Source of the DNA: Methanomassiliicoccaceae archaeon UBA71
Lineage (GTDB): Archaea; Thermoplasmatota; Thermoplasmata; Methanomassiliicoccales; Methanomethylophilaceae
Length of the DNA: 64,000 bases
Assembly: GCA_002504405.1 (NCBI GenBank)
Contig: DARO01000014.1
Span: forward strand, 1-64,000
Reading direction: 5' to 3'
Part shown: positions 43,414 through 52,693 of the stretch, piece by piece
Layout: each line of letters begins with the position of its first letter
Numbering within the stretch: position 1 is the first letter of the stretch
Program-made: the position numbers and the translations under genes
Notes under the pieces: generated by a model
Databases searched by the model: none
The model's input: only the letters and a program-made list of their open reading frames with translations
What the model was told of the DNA's origin: nothing

Positions 43414-43655
43414 CCCGAATCAAGATGAGCTGGTTGTTATTTAAAACTTTGTTTCGTAAATTGTGATAGTTACATTTGTTACTAGAATAACAGCAAATAG
43501 TTTATCTAGTCGTTGGCCCATGTTGTAACTGTGCCTCCCCCGAGGTACATCACCCGTAAAGGGACCGGGGTCCCATTTTTCCCATCCAGGGACCCCGGAC
43601 ATCCACCCCCTCTACCAAAATGCTTTTATGTATGTGCCCATTCCAGGGACTTAGC
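43414..43655. other. Intergenic region before tRNA-Arg
   Basis: Left part is A/T-rich and carries the CARF gene promoter (TTTTAAATA on the minus strand near 43438-43446) and repeated ATAACA/TGTTAT elements. The right part has a run of short C-rich repeats without a gene. CTTTTATGTA (43623-43632) is the tRNA-Arg TATA box. Confidence 0.5.
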
Positions 43656-43733
43656 GGACGGGTGGCCTAGTCTGGATATGGCAGCAGCCTCCTAAGCTGC
43701 AGGCCGGGGGTTCGAATCCCTCCCCGTTCGCCA
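43656..43733 (+). tRNA. tRNA-Arg (CCT)
   Basis: Acceptor GGACGGG/CCCGTTC, anticodon stem GCAGC/GCTGC with loop CTCCTAA (anticodon CCT), T-arm GGGGG-TTCGAAT-CCCTC, discriminator G and CCA at 43731-43733. A TATA box lies 27 bases upstream. Confidence 0.93.
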
Positions 43734-44032
43734 TTGTTTTCCAACTCCTGTTTCTCAGATCCGATCGATCCTATTGGAACCTGTATCCCGGAATCCGTGA
43801 TGGAAAGGACAACATAGCCAGCAGACCTGTCCGGACTTCGAATGCATGGCGGGCCCGGACCACATAGAAGGAGGACCGTGGATTGAGGGGCGTTCCTTAT
43901 GGCCGGAGCACTGGGGACCCGGTAGGCCGCCATGACCCAGCAACCGAGTGGCCGCCAAACTGGAACAGTTTTTAATTCAGTACGGCATAACACGTACCCT
44001 TCCGAGAAGGTTCGGAGTGCGGGGAAATAGCC
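43734..44032. other. Gap between tRNA-Arg and the homocysteine operon
   Basis: About 300 bases with no supported frame. TTTTTAATT (about 43969-43977) is the likely TATA box for the DUF39 gene and implies a leader of roughly 35-40 bases. The rest shows only short GC-rich inverted pieces with no clear structure. Confidence 0.4.
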
Positions 44033-45184
44033 TTGGCCAAGACGTACGAAGAGATCAATGAGAAGATCCGTTCCGGAGAGGCCGTCGTCATGACTGCCGA
44101 CGAGGTCGTGGACCTTGTGAAGAAGAAAGGGAGCGAGAAAGCGGCGGAAGAGGTTGACGTGGTCACAACCGGCACGTTCGGTGCCATGTGCTCATCAGGA
44201 GCGTTCCTGAACTTCGGCCATTCCGATCCGCCGATAAGGATGACGAACATCAGGCTAAACGGCGTCGAGGCGTACGGAGGTCTGGCCGCGGTGGACACGT
44301 ACATAGGGGCCACGTCCCTGATAGACCCGCCTGGAAAGGGATACGGTGGCGCCCACGTCATCGAGGACCTGATCGCCGGCAAGAGGATCCACCTCCAGGC
44401 ATCCGGACCCGGCACTGACTGCTATGTCAGGAAGAGCATTGACACGTACATCTCCCTGGACGACATAAACGAAGCGTACCTGTACAACCCCCGCAACCTG
44501 TACCAGAACTACGGAGTCGCCACGAACACATCCAACAGGACGCTGTACACCTACATGGGGAAGCTCCTCCCCAACATGAAGAACGCCACATACAGCTCCG
44601 CAGGGGAGCTGTCGCCTCTTCTCAACGACCCGCACCTGGACACCATAGGGATCGGAACCAGGATATTCCTCGGCGGAGGGGAGGGGTACGTCACCTGGCA
44701 GGGAACGCAGTTCAACACGACATCCCAGGAGGTCAACGGGGTCCCGGTCAAGGAATCCAGGACCCTGGCGGTGGCAGGGGACATGAAGCAGATGGATCCC
44801 GCTTACATACGCGGACTGGACATCACCGGCTACGGCATATCCCTCGCGATCGGCATCGGCGTCCCCATACCGGTACTCGACGAGGACGTGATGCGCAGAT
44901 GCGCCATCTCCGATGAGGAGATATACGCGGAAATGGTCGACTACAGCCTCCCGTCCGGGAGAACCTGCATGCAGAGGTACAGCTACGCGGAGCTCCGCTC
45001 GGGCAGCGTCGAGTACCAGAGCAAGAAGATCAGGACCTCGTCGCTCTCATCGCTAGCCGGCGCGAGGAAGGTCGCCAACGAGCTGAAGGACTGGATAGAG
45101 CACAGGGAGTTCCTACTCACGAGGCCGAGCCATATGCTGCCGCGCGAAGGACGGGTCAAGCCCCTGCAGGAAAGGAGGCAGTGA
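44033..45184 (+). CDS. L-aspartate semialdehyde sulfurtransferase (DUF39)
   Basis: 383 residues, COG1900/MA1821 family, with the typical TGTFGAMCSSGAFLNFGHSDPP and GEGYVTWQGTQFN segments. A conserved-type Cys is in TDCYVRKS (about residue 128). Together with the NIL ferredoxin next door it converts aspartate semialdehyde and sulfide to homocysteine in methanogens. The start is TTG 44033 (no better in-frame ATG). The NIL ferredoxin gene follows after one base. Confidence 0.9.
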   Translation: MAKTYEEINEKIRSGEAVVMTADEVVDLVKKKGSEKAAEEVDVVTTGTFGAMCSSGAFLNFGHSDPPIRMTNIRLNGVEAYGGLAAVDTYIGATSLIDPPGKGYGGAHVIEDLIAGKRIHLQASGPGTDCYVRKSIDTYISLDDINEAYLYNPRNLYQNYGVATNTSNRTLYTYMGKLLPNMKNATYSSAGELSPLLNDPHLDTIGIGTRIFLGGGEGYVTWQGTQFNTTSQEVNGVPVKESRTLAVAGDMKQMDPAYIRGLDITGYGISLAIGIGVPIPVLDEDVMRRCAISDEEIYAEMVDYSLPSGRTCMQRYSYAELRSGSVEYQSKKIRTSSLSSLAGARKVANELKDWIEHREFLLTRPSHMLPREGRVKPLQERRQ

Positions 45185-45185
45185 C

Positions 45186-45590
45186 ATGGAGAAGAAGTTC
45201 AGGATTGATTTCGACGAGAGCAACGTCCTAGAATCGGTCACATACACGCTTGTCTCCGAGTTCAACCTCAGGCCCAACGTCCTCAGGGCGGACATCGACG
45301 GGGACGGGAGCGGATTCATGCTCCTCAGCATCGTCGGCGAGAAGGAGAACATAATCGACGGGATGAGGCACATCCGCGATATCGGGTTCGGGGTCAGGGA
45401 GCTCAGCGGCCATATTTTCCACGACTACGCCAGATGCTGGAGCTGCGGCGCGTGCGTCTCGCTGTGCCCTACGAAATCGATATTCTACGATCAGGAGACG
45501 AAGGAGGTCAGGCTCAACACCGACACCTGCATCGCGTGCGGTTCCTGCATCAACTCCTGCGCGGTCAAGGCGATACAGCTCGAGCTATGA
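45186..45590 (+). CDS. NIL domain 2x[4Fe-4S] ferredoxin of homocysteine synthesis
   Basis: 134 residues, MA1822-like. An N-terminal NIL domain (residues 3-75, ACT-related fold) is followed by two 4Fe-4S motifs, CWSCGACVSLC and CIACGSCINSC. It supplies electrons or sulfur to the DUF39 enzyme. It overlaps the UPF0280 gene at its stop (ATGA), confirming one operon of three genes. Confidence 0.92.
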   Translation: MEKKFRIDFDESNVLESVTYTLVSEFNLRPNVLRADIDGDGSGFMLLSIVGEKENIIDGMRHIRDIGFGVRELSGHIFHDYARCWSCGACVSLCPTKSIFYDQETKEVRLNTDTCIACGSCINSCAVKAIQLEL

Positions 45591-46306
45591 AACACCGGTT
45601 CCAGTACAAGGAGACCGTCGTCACGGTGATATGCGACGACGGTCTCCGCGGCCTGGCCTTCGATGCGCTTATGGAGGCCCGGTCCGCCATAGAATCCAAG
45701 ATCGCCGAGGACCCCTTCTTCGGCATAACCTACGACCCGTACGCCCCATCCCCATCGGATGATGATCTCGTCAGGAGGATGTGCCGTGCCTCGGTCCTGT
45801 CCGGGGTAGGCCCCATGGCGGGAGTGGCTGGGGCGGTGGCCGTCCACATGGCCGAGAGGCTTGTGGAGGCCGGATCGTCTTGCGCGATCGTCGAGAACGG
45901 GGGCGACATCGCGTTCATGTCCCCCGAGGAGAGGTTGATTGGCGTCTTCGCCGACCATCCCGTTTTCAAGGACCTGGCGTTCGCCGTCTCCTCTGACCGC
46001 ATCATCGGGATGTGCTCTTCATCACGCACCGTGGGCCCGTCGGTGTCGTTCGGATCCAGCAGTATAAGCACCGTGGTGTCCGACGACGTGATACTCGCAG
46101 ACTGCTGCGCGACCGCCCTGGGGAACCTCGTGACGGAGGAGGGGGCGCTCGCCCCTGCCTTGGAGAGGATCGGCTCCATAGACGGCGTCCGCGGATGCAT
46201 GGCGTGCTGCGGCGACAAGGTGGCAATGTTCGGGGAACTCCCCGAGATAGTGCCCGCTGACTGCTCGCACCTCGATCCCTACGGCGGCGGAGCCGGGGAT
46301 GGTTGA
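45587..46306 (+). CDS. UPF0280 (COG2122, ApbE-like) protein
   Basis: 239 residues, MA1715-like. It has GVGPMAGVAGAVA and IVENGGDIAFMS, the motifs by which this family resembles FAD:protein FMN transferases (ApbE), though the exact reaction is unknown. In methanogens the family travels with the DUF39/NIL pair and aids homocysteine synthesis from sulfide. The start overlaps the ferredoxin stop by four bases. Confidence 0.88.
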   Translation: MKHRFQYKETVVTVICDDGLRGLAFDALMEARSAIESKIAEDPFFGITYDPYAPSPSDDDLVRRMCRASVLSGVGPMAGVAGAVAVHMAERLVEAGSSCAIVENGGDIAFMSPEERLIGVFADHPVFKDLAFAVSSDRIIGMCSSSRTVGPSVSFGSSSISTVVSDDVILADCCATALGNLVTEEGALAPALERIGSIDGVRGCMACCGDKVAMFGELPEIVPADCSHLDPYGGGAGDG

Positions 46307-46311
46307 CCCCC

Positions 46312-46328
46312 GAACGCGCCGTGCGTTC
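46312..46328. terminator. Hairpin after homocysteine operon
   Basis: GAACGC-N5-GCGTTC six bases after the UPF0280 stop and before the convergent ACT-domain gene. Weak but well placed. Confidence 0.35.
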
Positions 46329-46342
46329 TACGTCCGGAACCG

Positions 46343-47029
46343 TCACTCGCCGTTGATCGTCTCTTCGGCGGACTGGATGCACTTGGTCAGCACAGAGTAG
46401 GCGTTTATCATGTCCGACTCGCCTACGATGAATATTGTGTCGGTGTGGCAGCTGACGGTCTCCTCGATGTTGATACCCGCATCTGACAGGTTAGTGATGA
46501 GATAGGCGATTACACCGCTCGTGTCGACGATCCTCTCGGGGGACTTGACGGCTATCTCCACCAGGTTCTCCCTCACCTTGATGAGGTTGAAGCGCCCGAC
46601 GGTGTCGATTATCCTTTCCTTCAGGAGGGTGTCCGCGATGATGGTCACCGCGGAGGCGGACTGGACGCACTGCATGATGCTGTTCTCGTTCCAGAGGTCC
46701 TTGAAGAGGTTGTCCATCTTATGGAGAACCGACCAGTCGTTCTTTGCCGTCACAATGCATGTCTTGGTCCTCATCTCGAGCCTGCTGTCCTTGAGGATCC
46801 TGAGGATGCTCATCTCGTGGTCCGTGGTCACGGAGAGCTTGGAAGCGTAACGGCGGCATGCGATCATCACGGCCTCCTCGTTGTCCACGCCGATGTCCTT
46901 CATAATCATCCTTGCAAGAGACGAGTAGTTGATGAGCCCCTTACCCACGCAGTCCTTGATGCTGGGATGGGCGTCTATGTACATCCTGGTCTTCTCCGCG
47001 AGGCTCTCCTTGATGACGCTCTTGGACAT
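46343..47029 (-). CDS. ACT-domain regulator of amino acid metabolism (COG2150-like)
   Basis: 228 residues. The N-terminal part (residues 1-65: AEKTRMYIDAHPSIKDC, then YSSLARMIMKDIG) looks like a small helical or HTH domain. The C-terminal part (about 150-228) is an ACT-like domain (SGVIAYLITNLSDAGINIEE). Such proteins are predicted to sense amino acids. A TTTATAAC box about 27 bases before ATG 47029 sets the start. It converges on the homocysteine operon, which may hint at the ligand. Confidence 0.75.
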   Translation of the reverse strand: MSKSVIKESLAEKTRMYIDAHPSIKDCVGKGLINYSSLARMIMKDIGVDNEEAVMIACRRYASKLSVTTDHEMSILRILKDSRLEMRTKTCIVTAKNDWSVLHKMDNLFKDLWNENSIMQCVQSASAVTIIADTLLKERIIDTVGRFNLIKVRENLVEIAVKSPERIVDTSGVIAYLITNLSDAGINIEETVSCHTDTIFIVGESDMINAYSVLTKCIQSAEETINGE

Positions 47030-47200
47030 GCTGAACGCATTGTCTATGTGAGTTATAAATGTTTCATAATGGACACATGAACGGGTAAATGGCTTGGAAA
47101 TGGGACAAGTTGTCACCGCATCCCAATGCGGCCCACGGCGAATGGATGGCAGGCGACCGGATGTGATACCGACAAATACACGTTTGGGCCATACATAAGC

Positions 47201-49060
47201 ATGGACGCCAGGGCCGTTGCGGGGAAGACCGTATTCTTCATCCTCATATGCCTCTTCGTTTCGGTATTCTCAGGGGTGTTCGGCCAGGAGAACTACCAGG
47301 TCGGGGTGATAGTGATCGTCCTTGCCCTGACCATGCTCGGCAGGGACATGTCCGTCAGGCCTTGGATGAACCTAGGCGCCATGCTGGGGTCGACCGTGGC
47401 CATGTGCCTCGTCTCCTATGCGTCCGTATGCCTCGGCAACCCATTCATCGGAGTCGTGCTGAACTTCGCGTTCGTTTTCGCCGTGTGCTTCGTCAACATG
47501 CGCGACCTGAACACACCCCTCCACTTCCCGTTCCTCCTAGGCTATGCGTTCATGCTTACGGACCCCGTGACCGCGGAGGGACTTCCCATGAGGGTGCTCT
47601 CCATGGCCATCGGATCGTTCCTCATCGTCGGTCTCAACGTCGCCTTCAACCACGGGAACAGGAAGAAGGAGAAGGAAGGTGTGTCAGGGATATGCGACGA
47701 GGTCGTGGCATGCTGCGATGCCGTCCTCGCAGGGTCCACCCCGGACCCGAGCCGCCTGGAGAGGATGTGCTCTGAGGCCAGCAGACGCCTGTACGACCAT
47801 CTGCGCGATCACTTCTACTCGTCCCCGGGGGACCGCGCCTTCCTGGACACCGTCGTGTCGCTGGAGGTCATAGGCACGGCGGTATGCGGCAGGGTTCGCG
47901 ACCCTCCCGTCCTGAACGGGATCTCGACCGTGATGGGATCCATAAGGAGCATAAGAGGGAAGGATGCCGACACAGGGCCGGCGATCTCCGAGATCGATTC
48001 GTTCCTCCGCGAGCACAGTGGTGCGGACCCGGAGGTGCTAGCGGCCATGCGCACGATCAGGGACGTCATGTGGAGGATGTCGTATCGCACATCAGATGCC
48101 TATGATCCGGAGAGACCGGGCAGGTCCTACGCTTTCAGATTCCTGGCCAGGGAGAGCTTCCGCATGGATTCGGTGAGGTTCACGTTCTCGTTCCGTATGG
48201 CGACCATGTTCGCCCTGTGCGCGTTCATATGGCAATACTCGGGGATGGAGGAGTCCAAGGCCCTGATGTTCGCTGTGATAGCCATGATCCAGCCCTATGT
48301 GGAGGATGTCCGCAGGAAGACGGCACTGCGTCTGGCGGGGGCCCTCGCCGGGATCGCCGGCGCGATATTGGCCCTCCTGGTCGCCGACGGGGACGTCGCC
48401 ATCATCACGGTCATACTGCTCATCGTGAACTACGCGTTCACGCTGGTTGGTCAGAGCAGATACGATGTCATGATGGGGTTCATCACCCTGTCCTCTCTCC
48501 TTGCCGCATCCATGACGACTCCTGCGGAGACCGTCATGACTGAGAGAGTGGGATTCATGTTCCTCGGCATCGCGATGGCCTTCGTAGCCAACCACATACT
48601 GCTTCCGTACAACATACGCAACGAGAACATGAGGCTGGCAGGCAGGTATCTGGACATCTCCTGGAGGCAGCTCCTCAGCCTGGCCGACCTCGCGAGGGGG
48701 TCCAGGGACGACCAGGCGGACGCCGCGATAACACTGGAGGCAAGGGCGATATCGGCCAAGATGGGGATGAACGTGAGCAGGGACAGGGACGTGGCGGTGG
48801 AGAGGTTCCTCGTCAGACAATCCGGCCTCACGGCCAGGTGCCGCCTGATGTCCAGGTCCGTATCCCTCGCCGGACACGAGTGCAGGACCAGGGTGGCCGA
48901 GATGATAGGCTCCTACGATCCGTCGAAGCCCCGCAACGGGGAGGTGCCGGAGGTCGAGGGCCTGGAGCAGGAGGAGGCGGACATCGTTCGCAGTGTCGCC
49001 GACATACTGGACGTGTACGGCAGGGACCGCGCGATATACCAGCGCCTGGCTTCCGCCTGA
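47201..49060 (+). CDS. FUSC/aromatic acid exporter-like membrane protein
   Basis: 619 residues in two similar halves. Each begins with about five to six hydrophobic segments (residues 5-160 and 355-490) and continues in a helical cytoplasmic region, as in FUSC/YccS/ArAE proteins that export aromatic acids or other toxic compounds. ATG 47201 follows a CAAATACAC box by 27 bases. It stands alone. Confidence 0.82.
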   Translation: MDARAVAGKTVFFILICLFVSVFSGVFGQENYQVGVIVIVLALTMLGRDMSVRPWMNLGAMLGSTVAMCLVSYASVCLGNPFIGVVLNFAFVFAVCFVNMRDLNTPLHFPFLLGYAFMLTDPVTAEGLPMRVLSMAIGSFLIVGLNVAFNHGNRKKEKEGVSGICDEVVACCDAVLAGSTPDPSRLERMCSEASRRLYDHLRDHFYSSPGDRAFLDTVVSLEVIGTAVCGRVRDPPVLNGISTVMGSIRSIRGKDADTGPAISEIDSFLREHSGADPEVLAAMRTIRDVMWRMSYRTSDAYDPERPGRSYAFRFLARESFRMDSVRFTFSFRMATMFALCAFIWQYSGMEESKALMFAVIAMIQPYVEDVRRKTALRLAGALAGIAGAILALLVADGDVAIITVILLIVNYAFTLVGQSRYDVMMGFITLSSLLAASMTTPAETVMTERVGFMFLGIAMAFVANHILLPYNIRNENMRLAGRYLDISWRQLLSLADLARGSRDDQADAAITLEARAISAKMGMNVSRDRDVAVERFLVRQSGLTARCRLMSRSVSLAGHECRTRVAEMIGSYDPSKPRNGEVPEVEGLEQEEADIVRSVADILDVYGRDRAIYQRLASA

Positions 49061-49110
49061 CGGGCGCTTCCATGGACATCTATATCGTCCCATAGCCCGA
49101 TTCGGCATCC

Positions 49111-50612
49111 ATGAAGACCATCTTCCTCAACGGCACGATCCTCACCATGAACGACATGACGGCGGAAGCCGTGCTTGTCGAGGACGGGAAGATCGCCCGC
49201 CTCGGTGACGCTGAGGACCTCAGGAGATCATCCCCGGATGCGGAGATCCGCGACCTCGAGGGCAGAACCCTCATGCCAGGATTCATAGACCCGCATGGGC
49301 ACTTCGCCGCCTATGCCATGTCCCTCCTCCAGCTTTCGCTGAGGGATGCGCGCGACATAGGATCCCTGCTGGATTCGGTCCGTTCGAGAGCGGCGGGGAC
49401 GGACGAGGGCAGATGGGTTGACGCGCGCGACTACGACCCGTCCAAGCTCCGCGAGCGCAGGGACCCCACTCTGGACGAGCTCGATTCCGCATGTCCGGAC
49501 AGGCCGCTGTGCCTCCACCATGTGTCCGGTCACCTCGGTCTGTTCAACTCCGTCGCCATGAGAACCCTCGGCCTGCAGGGATACCGCTTGGAAGAGGGAC
49601 CGTTCATATCGGCGATACAGAAGATTCCTACCGGCACCCCGGATGACGTCTACAACGCCCTTCTGGAGGCCCAGAAGAAGTTCGCATCGTACGGGGTCAC
49701 CACCGCCCAGGAGGCGCTGATCACGAAGGAGATGGTCCCCCTCGTGGCTCCGCTGAAGACCTCACCCGACTTCTGGATAGACGTCCTCGGTTTCATGGAT
49801 GCACGCGACCGCGAGAACGTTCAGAAGGGGCTGGGGTCGAGATAGGGAAGGCCTCGGGGCGCCTCAAGGTCAAGGGGATAAAGATCCTCCTGGACGGGTC
49901 CCCGCAGGGCGGCACAGCCTGGATGGAGGAGCCCTACAAGGACGGCCACAACGGAGCCGCGACCGTGGATCCCGAGGACCTGCACCGCTACTTGAGAGAG
50001 GCGGCCGAACTCGGCATGATTGCAGCGGTACACTGCAACGGCGATGCCGCATGCAGAACCTTGGTGGAGAAGTCGGAGGCCGTGGCAAGGGAGACCGGCA
50101 GGCCCCAGGATGTCGTCATGGTCCACGCCCAGTTCCTCGACCGCGGGCTCATGCCACGCATGAAGGCCGTGGGCATGGTCCCGTCATTCTTCGTGTCCCA
50201 CTCCTGGTACTGGGGGGACCTGTACGTGGACCTCTTCGGAAGGGAGAGGGCGGACAGGATGAGCCCCTGCAGGAGTGCCATGGATGAGGGGATGACCATC
50301 ACGATACACCAGGACACCCCCGTCCTGGACCCCTGGCCGATGGACTCCGTGTTCTGCGCGGTGAACCGTTCGACCGAGGGCGGGGATGTCCGCAACCCCG
50401 GCGAGAGGATAGGGGTGATGGATGCCCTCAGGGCCATGACGGTTAACTCCGCCTCGCAGTACGGGGAGGAGGGGATAGGCGAGATCGCGGAAGGGTTCAG
50501 AGCGGACCTGATCGTCCTGGACAGGAACCCTCTGGAATACGACCCCTCCGACCTCAGGGAGGTGAGGGTGCTCGAGACCCTGAAGAACGGGAAGACCGTG
50601 TACAGGGCCTGA
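49111..50612 (+). pseudogene. YtcJ-like metal-dependent amidohydrolase, frameshifted
   Basis: Two frames together make one YtcJ-type amidohydrolase of about 500 residues. The first (49111-49845) has MPGFIDPHGHFAAYAM with the metal HxH. The second, open through 50612, has KILLDGSPQGG, VHCNGDAA, VHAQF and HQDTPV. The shift is about one lost base in a G run (around 49829-49837), after which the first frame ends at a TAG. No repeat of a classical slippery heptamer is seen. It may be a real pseudogene, a sequencing slip or programmed -1 shifting. TCTATATC (about 49080) gives a leaderless start. Confidence 0.8.
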
Positions 50613-50655
50613 GGGGACCCCGCCGGAGGGGAATGCGTTTTAAGGCCTGGGGCGC

Positions 50656-50670
50656 CGGGCGTGCCGCCCG
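50656..50670. terminator. Hairpin between amidohydrolase and argD
   Basis: CGGGCG-TGC-CGCCCG stem in the 74-base gap between the two convergent genes. Probable shared terminator. Confidence 0.4.
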
Positions 50671-50686
50671 CGCTCCGAGGCCGTTG

Positions 50687-51862
50687 TCAGCTCAGGGCGT
50701 CCCTGAGCAGAGAGGTGAAGCGGTCCTTCTGGGCATCCTCCAGGATGAGCGGGGGTATCAGGCGGACGGTCTTGCCGTGACATACGTTGACCAGGACGCC
50801 ATTGTCGCGGCAGTACTTCTGTACCATCGATGCGGTCTCGGGGGTGTCCATCTCCACCCCGGTGATGAGACCGTACCCGCGGATGTCGACGATCCTGTCG
50901 GAATCGACCGCAGCCAGGTCGGCCCTCCACCTGGCGCCCATGTCCTTGGAGTGGGCGACCAGATTGTCCCTCTTGATGATGTCGAGCGTGGCGCATCCGG
51001 AGGCGCACACCAGGGGGTTGCCGCCGAAAGTCGTCCCGTGTGTACCGGGGGTCATCACGGAGGACAGCTCGTCCGTCGATGTGACGGCACCTATGGGGAC
51101 CCCGTTGCCGAGGGCCTTCGCCATCGTTATCACATCGGGGACGACCCCGAAGTTCTGGATGCCGTACCACTCCCCGGTGCGGCCGATCCCGGTCTGGACC
51201 TCGTCCACGATCATCAGGGCACCCTTGTCGGTGCACTCGTCGCGGATCGTCTTGAAGAACTCCGCGGATGCGGTGACGACGCCGCCCTCCCCCTGGACCG
51301 GCTCGACCATGACGGCCGCTACGTCCTTGGTGATCATGGATTTCACGGATTCCGGGTTCCCGTACTCATAGTACTCGTAGGCGTTGGAGATCAGCGGCTC
51401 GAAGGACTTCTGGTACTTCTCCTGGCCAGTGGCCCCTAGCGCAGCTGATGTCCTGCCGTGGAACCCGTTCAGGGCGGCCATGACCTTCGAACGGCCTGTG
51501 TAACGGACCGCCAGTTTCAGGGCCCCCTCGTTCGCCTCCGCGCCGCTGTTCACGAACAGCGTCCTGTTCAGATCCCCGGGGGTGATGGAAGCGATCCTCT
51601 CAGCCAGCTCCGCCTGCTCCTCTATGTAGTAGAGGTTGGAAACGTGGGCCATCCTGGCGACCTGGTCCTGGACGGCCTCCACCCATCCGGGGTGGGCGTA
51701 TCCGAGAGCGTTCACGGCTATGCCTGCCACGAGGTCCAGGTACTCCCTGCCGTCGCTCCCGTACAGGTAGCACCCCTTCCCATGGGTGAATGACATGGGT
51801 ATGCGGCCGTAGTTCTGGAAGAGATAGCGGTCGCTCTTCTGCTTGATTTCATCGAATTCCAT
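50687..51862 (-). CDS. argD: Acetylornithine aminotransferase
   Basis: 391 residues, class III PLP aminotransferase with VNSGAEANEGALKLA, the GFHGRTSAALGATG segment, IVDEVQTGIGRTG and ITMAKALGNGVPIGA carrying the PLP Lys. It transfers an amino group to N-acetylglutamate semialdehyde. ATG 51862 is chosen: GTGATC just before it matches the anti-Shine-Dalgarno. A GTG at 51871 that overlaps the argB stop is the alternative. Last gene of argC-J-B-D. Confidence 0.94.
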   Translation of the reverse strand: MEFDEIKQKSDRYLFQNYGRIPMSFTHGKGCYLYGSDGREYLDLVAGIAVNALGYAHPGWVEAVQDQVARMAHVSNLYYIEEQAELAERIASITPGDLNRTLFVNSGAEANEGALKLAVRYTGRSKVMAALNGFHGRTSAALGATGQEKYQKSFEPLISNAYEYYEYGNPESVKSMITKDVAAVMVEPVQGEGGVVTASAEFFKTIRDECTDKGALMIVDEVQTGIGRTGEWYGIQNFGVVPDVITMAKALGNGVPIGAVTSTDELSSVMTPGTHGTTFGGNPLVCASGCATLDIIKRDNLVAHSKDMGARWRADLAAVDSDRIVDIRGYGLITGVEMDTPETASMVQKYCRDNGVLVNVCHGKTVRLIPPLILEDAQKDRFTSLLRDALS

Positions 51863-51867
51863 CTTGA

Positions 51868-52683
51868 TCACTTCGTAATGACAGTGCCGTGTGGCGTGTT
51901 CTTCATGATGTCCGTCACTATGCTGCGGGGATCCTTACCGTTGACCATCCTGACGGTGCCTACCCCTGCCAGGAGGGCCCTCCTGCAGGCCTCCACCTTG
52001 GGAATCATTCCGCCGGAGATCGTGCCGTCGGCGATCAGTGCATCGACCTCCGCGAGCGTGAGGCTGTTGACCTTTGACGACGGATCGTCGATATCGAGCA
52101 TTATTCCCGGGACGTCCGTGATCGTGATCATCTCCCTGCATCCGACCCCGGCGGCTATGCCTGCCACCATGGTGTCGGCGTTGACGTTGAGCTTCCTGCC
52201 GTCGGCGTCCTTCCCGATGGGGTACACGACGGGCGTGATTCCCTGCTCCAGGAGGTCGAAGAGACACTGCGGATCGGTGTCGGCGACCTCGCCGACCAGC
52301 CCGAGGTCCACCTCGGTTTCCCTGCCGTCCTCCGATACGGTCACCGGGGGCTTCTTCGTGCACACGGTGCAGAAGTACCCGGGTATCCCCAGCGCGTTTA
52401 CACCGCACTCCTGGAGGCAGCCGACGACCTCGGAGTTCAGCCTCCTGAGCACGATCTCCGCCACATCGAGGGATTCGGCATCGGTGACCCTGACCCCGCA
52501 CACCTTGCGGGGGGTCATCCCGCGCCTCTCCATCTCCTCGGAGATCTCAGGGCCCCCACCGTGCACCAGGAGGATCCTCGCACCGTCGTGGATGAGCTGC
52601 GCTATCTCCTTGGACAGGCGAATCATGTCCTCCCTACCGCGGATGGCGTTGCCTCCGAACTTGAGAACGTAGAGATCTTCCAA
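51868..52683 (-). CDS. argB: Acetylglutamate kinase
   Basis: 271 residues. VLKFGGNAI at the start, LVHGGGPEI (substrate and phosphate loop) and LNVNADTMVAGIAAGV are the NAGK motifs. TTG 52683 is chosen because GAGGTG lies eight bases upstream at the right spacing. A GTG three codons earlier overlaps that ribosome site. It follows argJ after ten bases. No N-terminal extension typical of Arg-inhibited kinases is seen. Confidence 0.93.
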   Translation of the reverse strand: MEDLYVLKFGGNAIRGREDMIRLSKEIAQLIHDGARILLVHGGGPEISEEMERRGMTPRKVCGVRVTDAESLDVAEIVLRRLNSEVVGCLQECGVNALGIPGYFCTVCTKKPPVTVSEDGRETEVDLGLVGEVADTDPQCLFDLLEQGITPVVYPIGKDADGRKLNVNADTMVAGIAAGVGCREMITITDVPGIMLDIDDPSSKVNSLTLAEVDALIADGTISGGMIPKVEACRRALLAGVGTVRMVNGKDPRSIVTDIMKNTPHGTVITK

Positions 52684-52693
52684 CGCTAGCACC

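Noticed and set aside
43520..43620. Short C-rich near-repeats, possible CRISPR
   Set aside because: Two to three uneven copies of a GACCCCGG-like string without regular spacing or spacers.
49843..49845. TAG read through as pyrrolysine in the amidohydrolase
   Set aside because: The frame after the TAG closes at a TAA within 12 codons. The conserved continuation is in another frame, so a frameshift explains it better.
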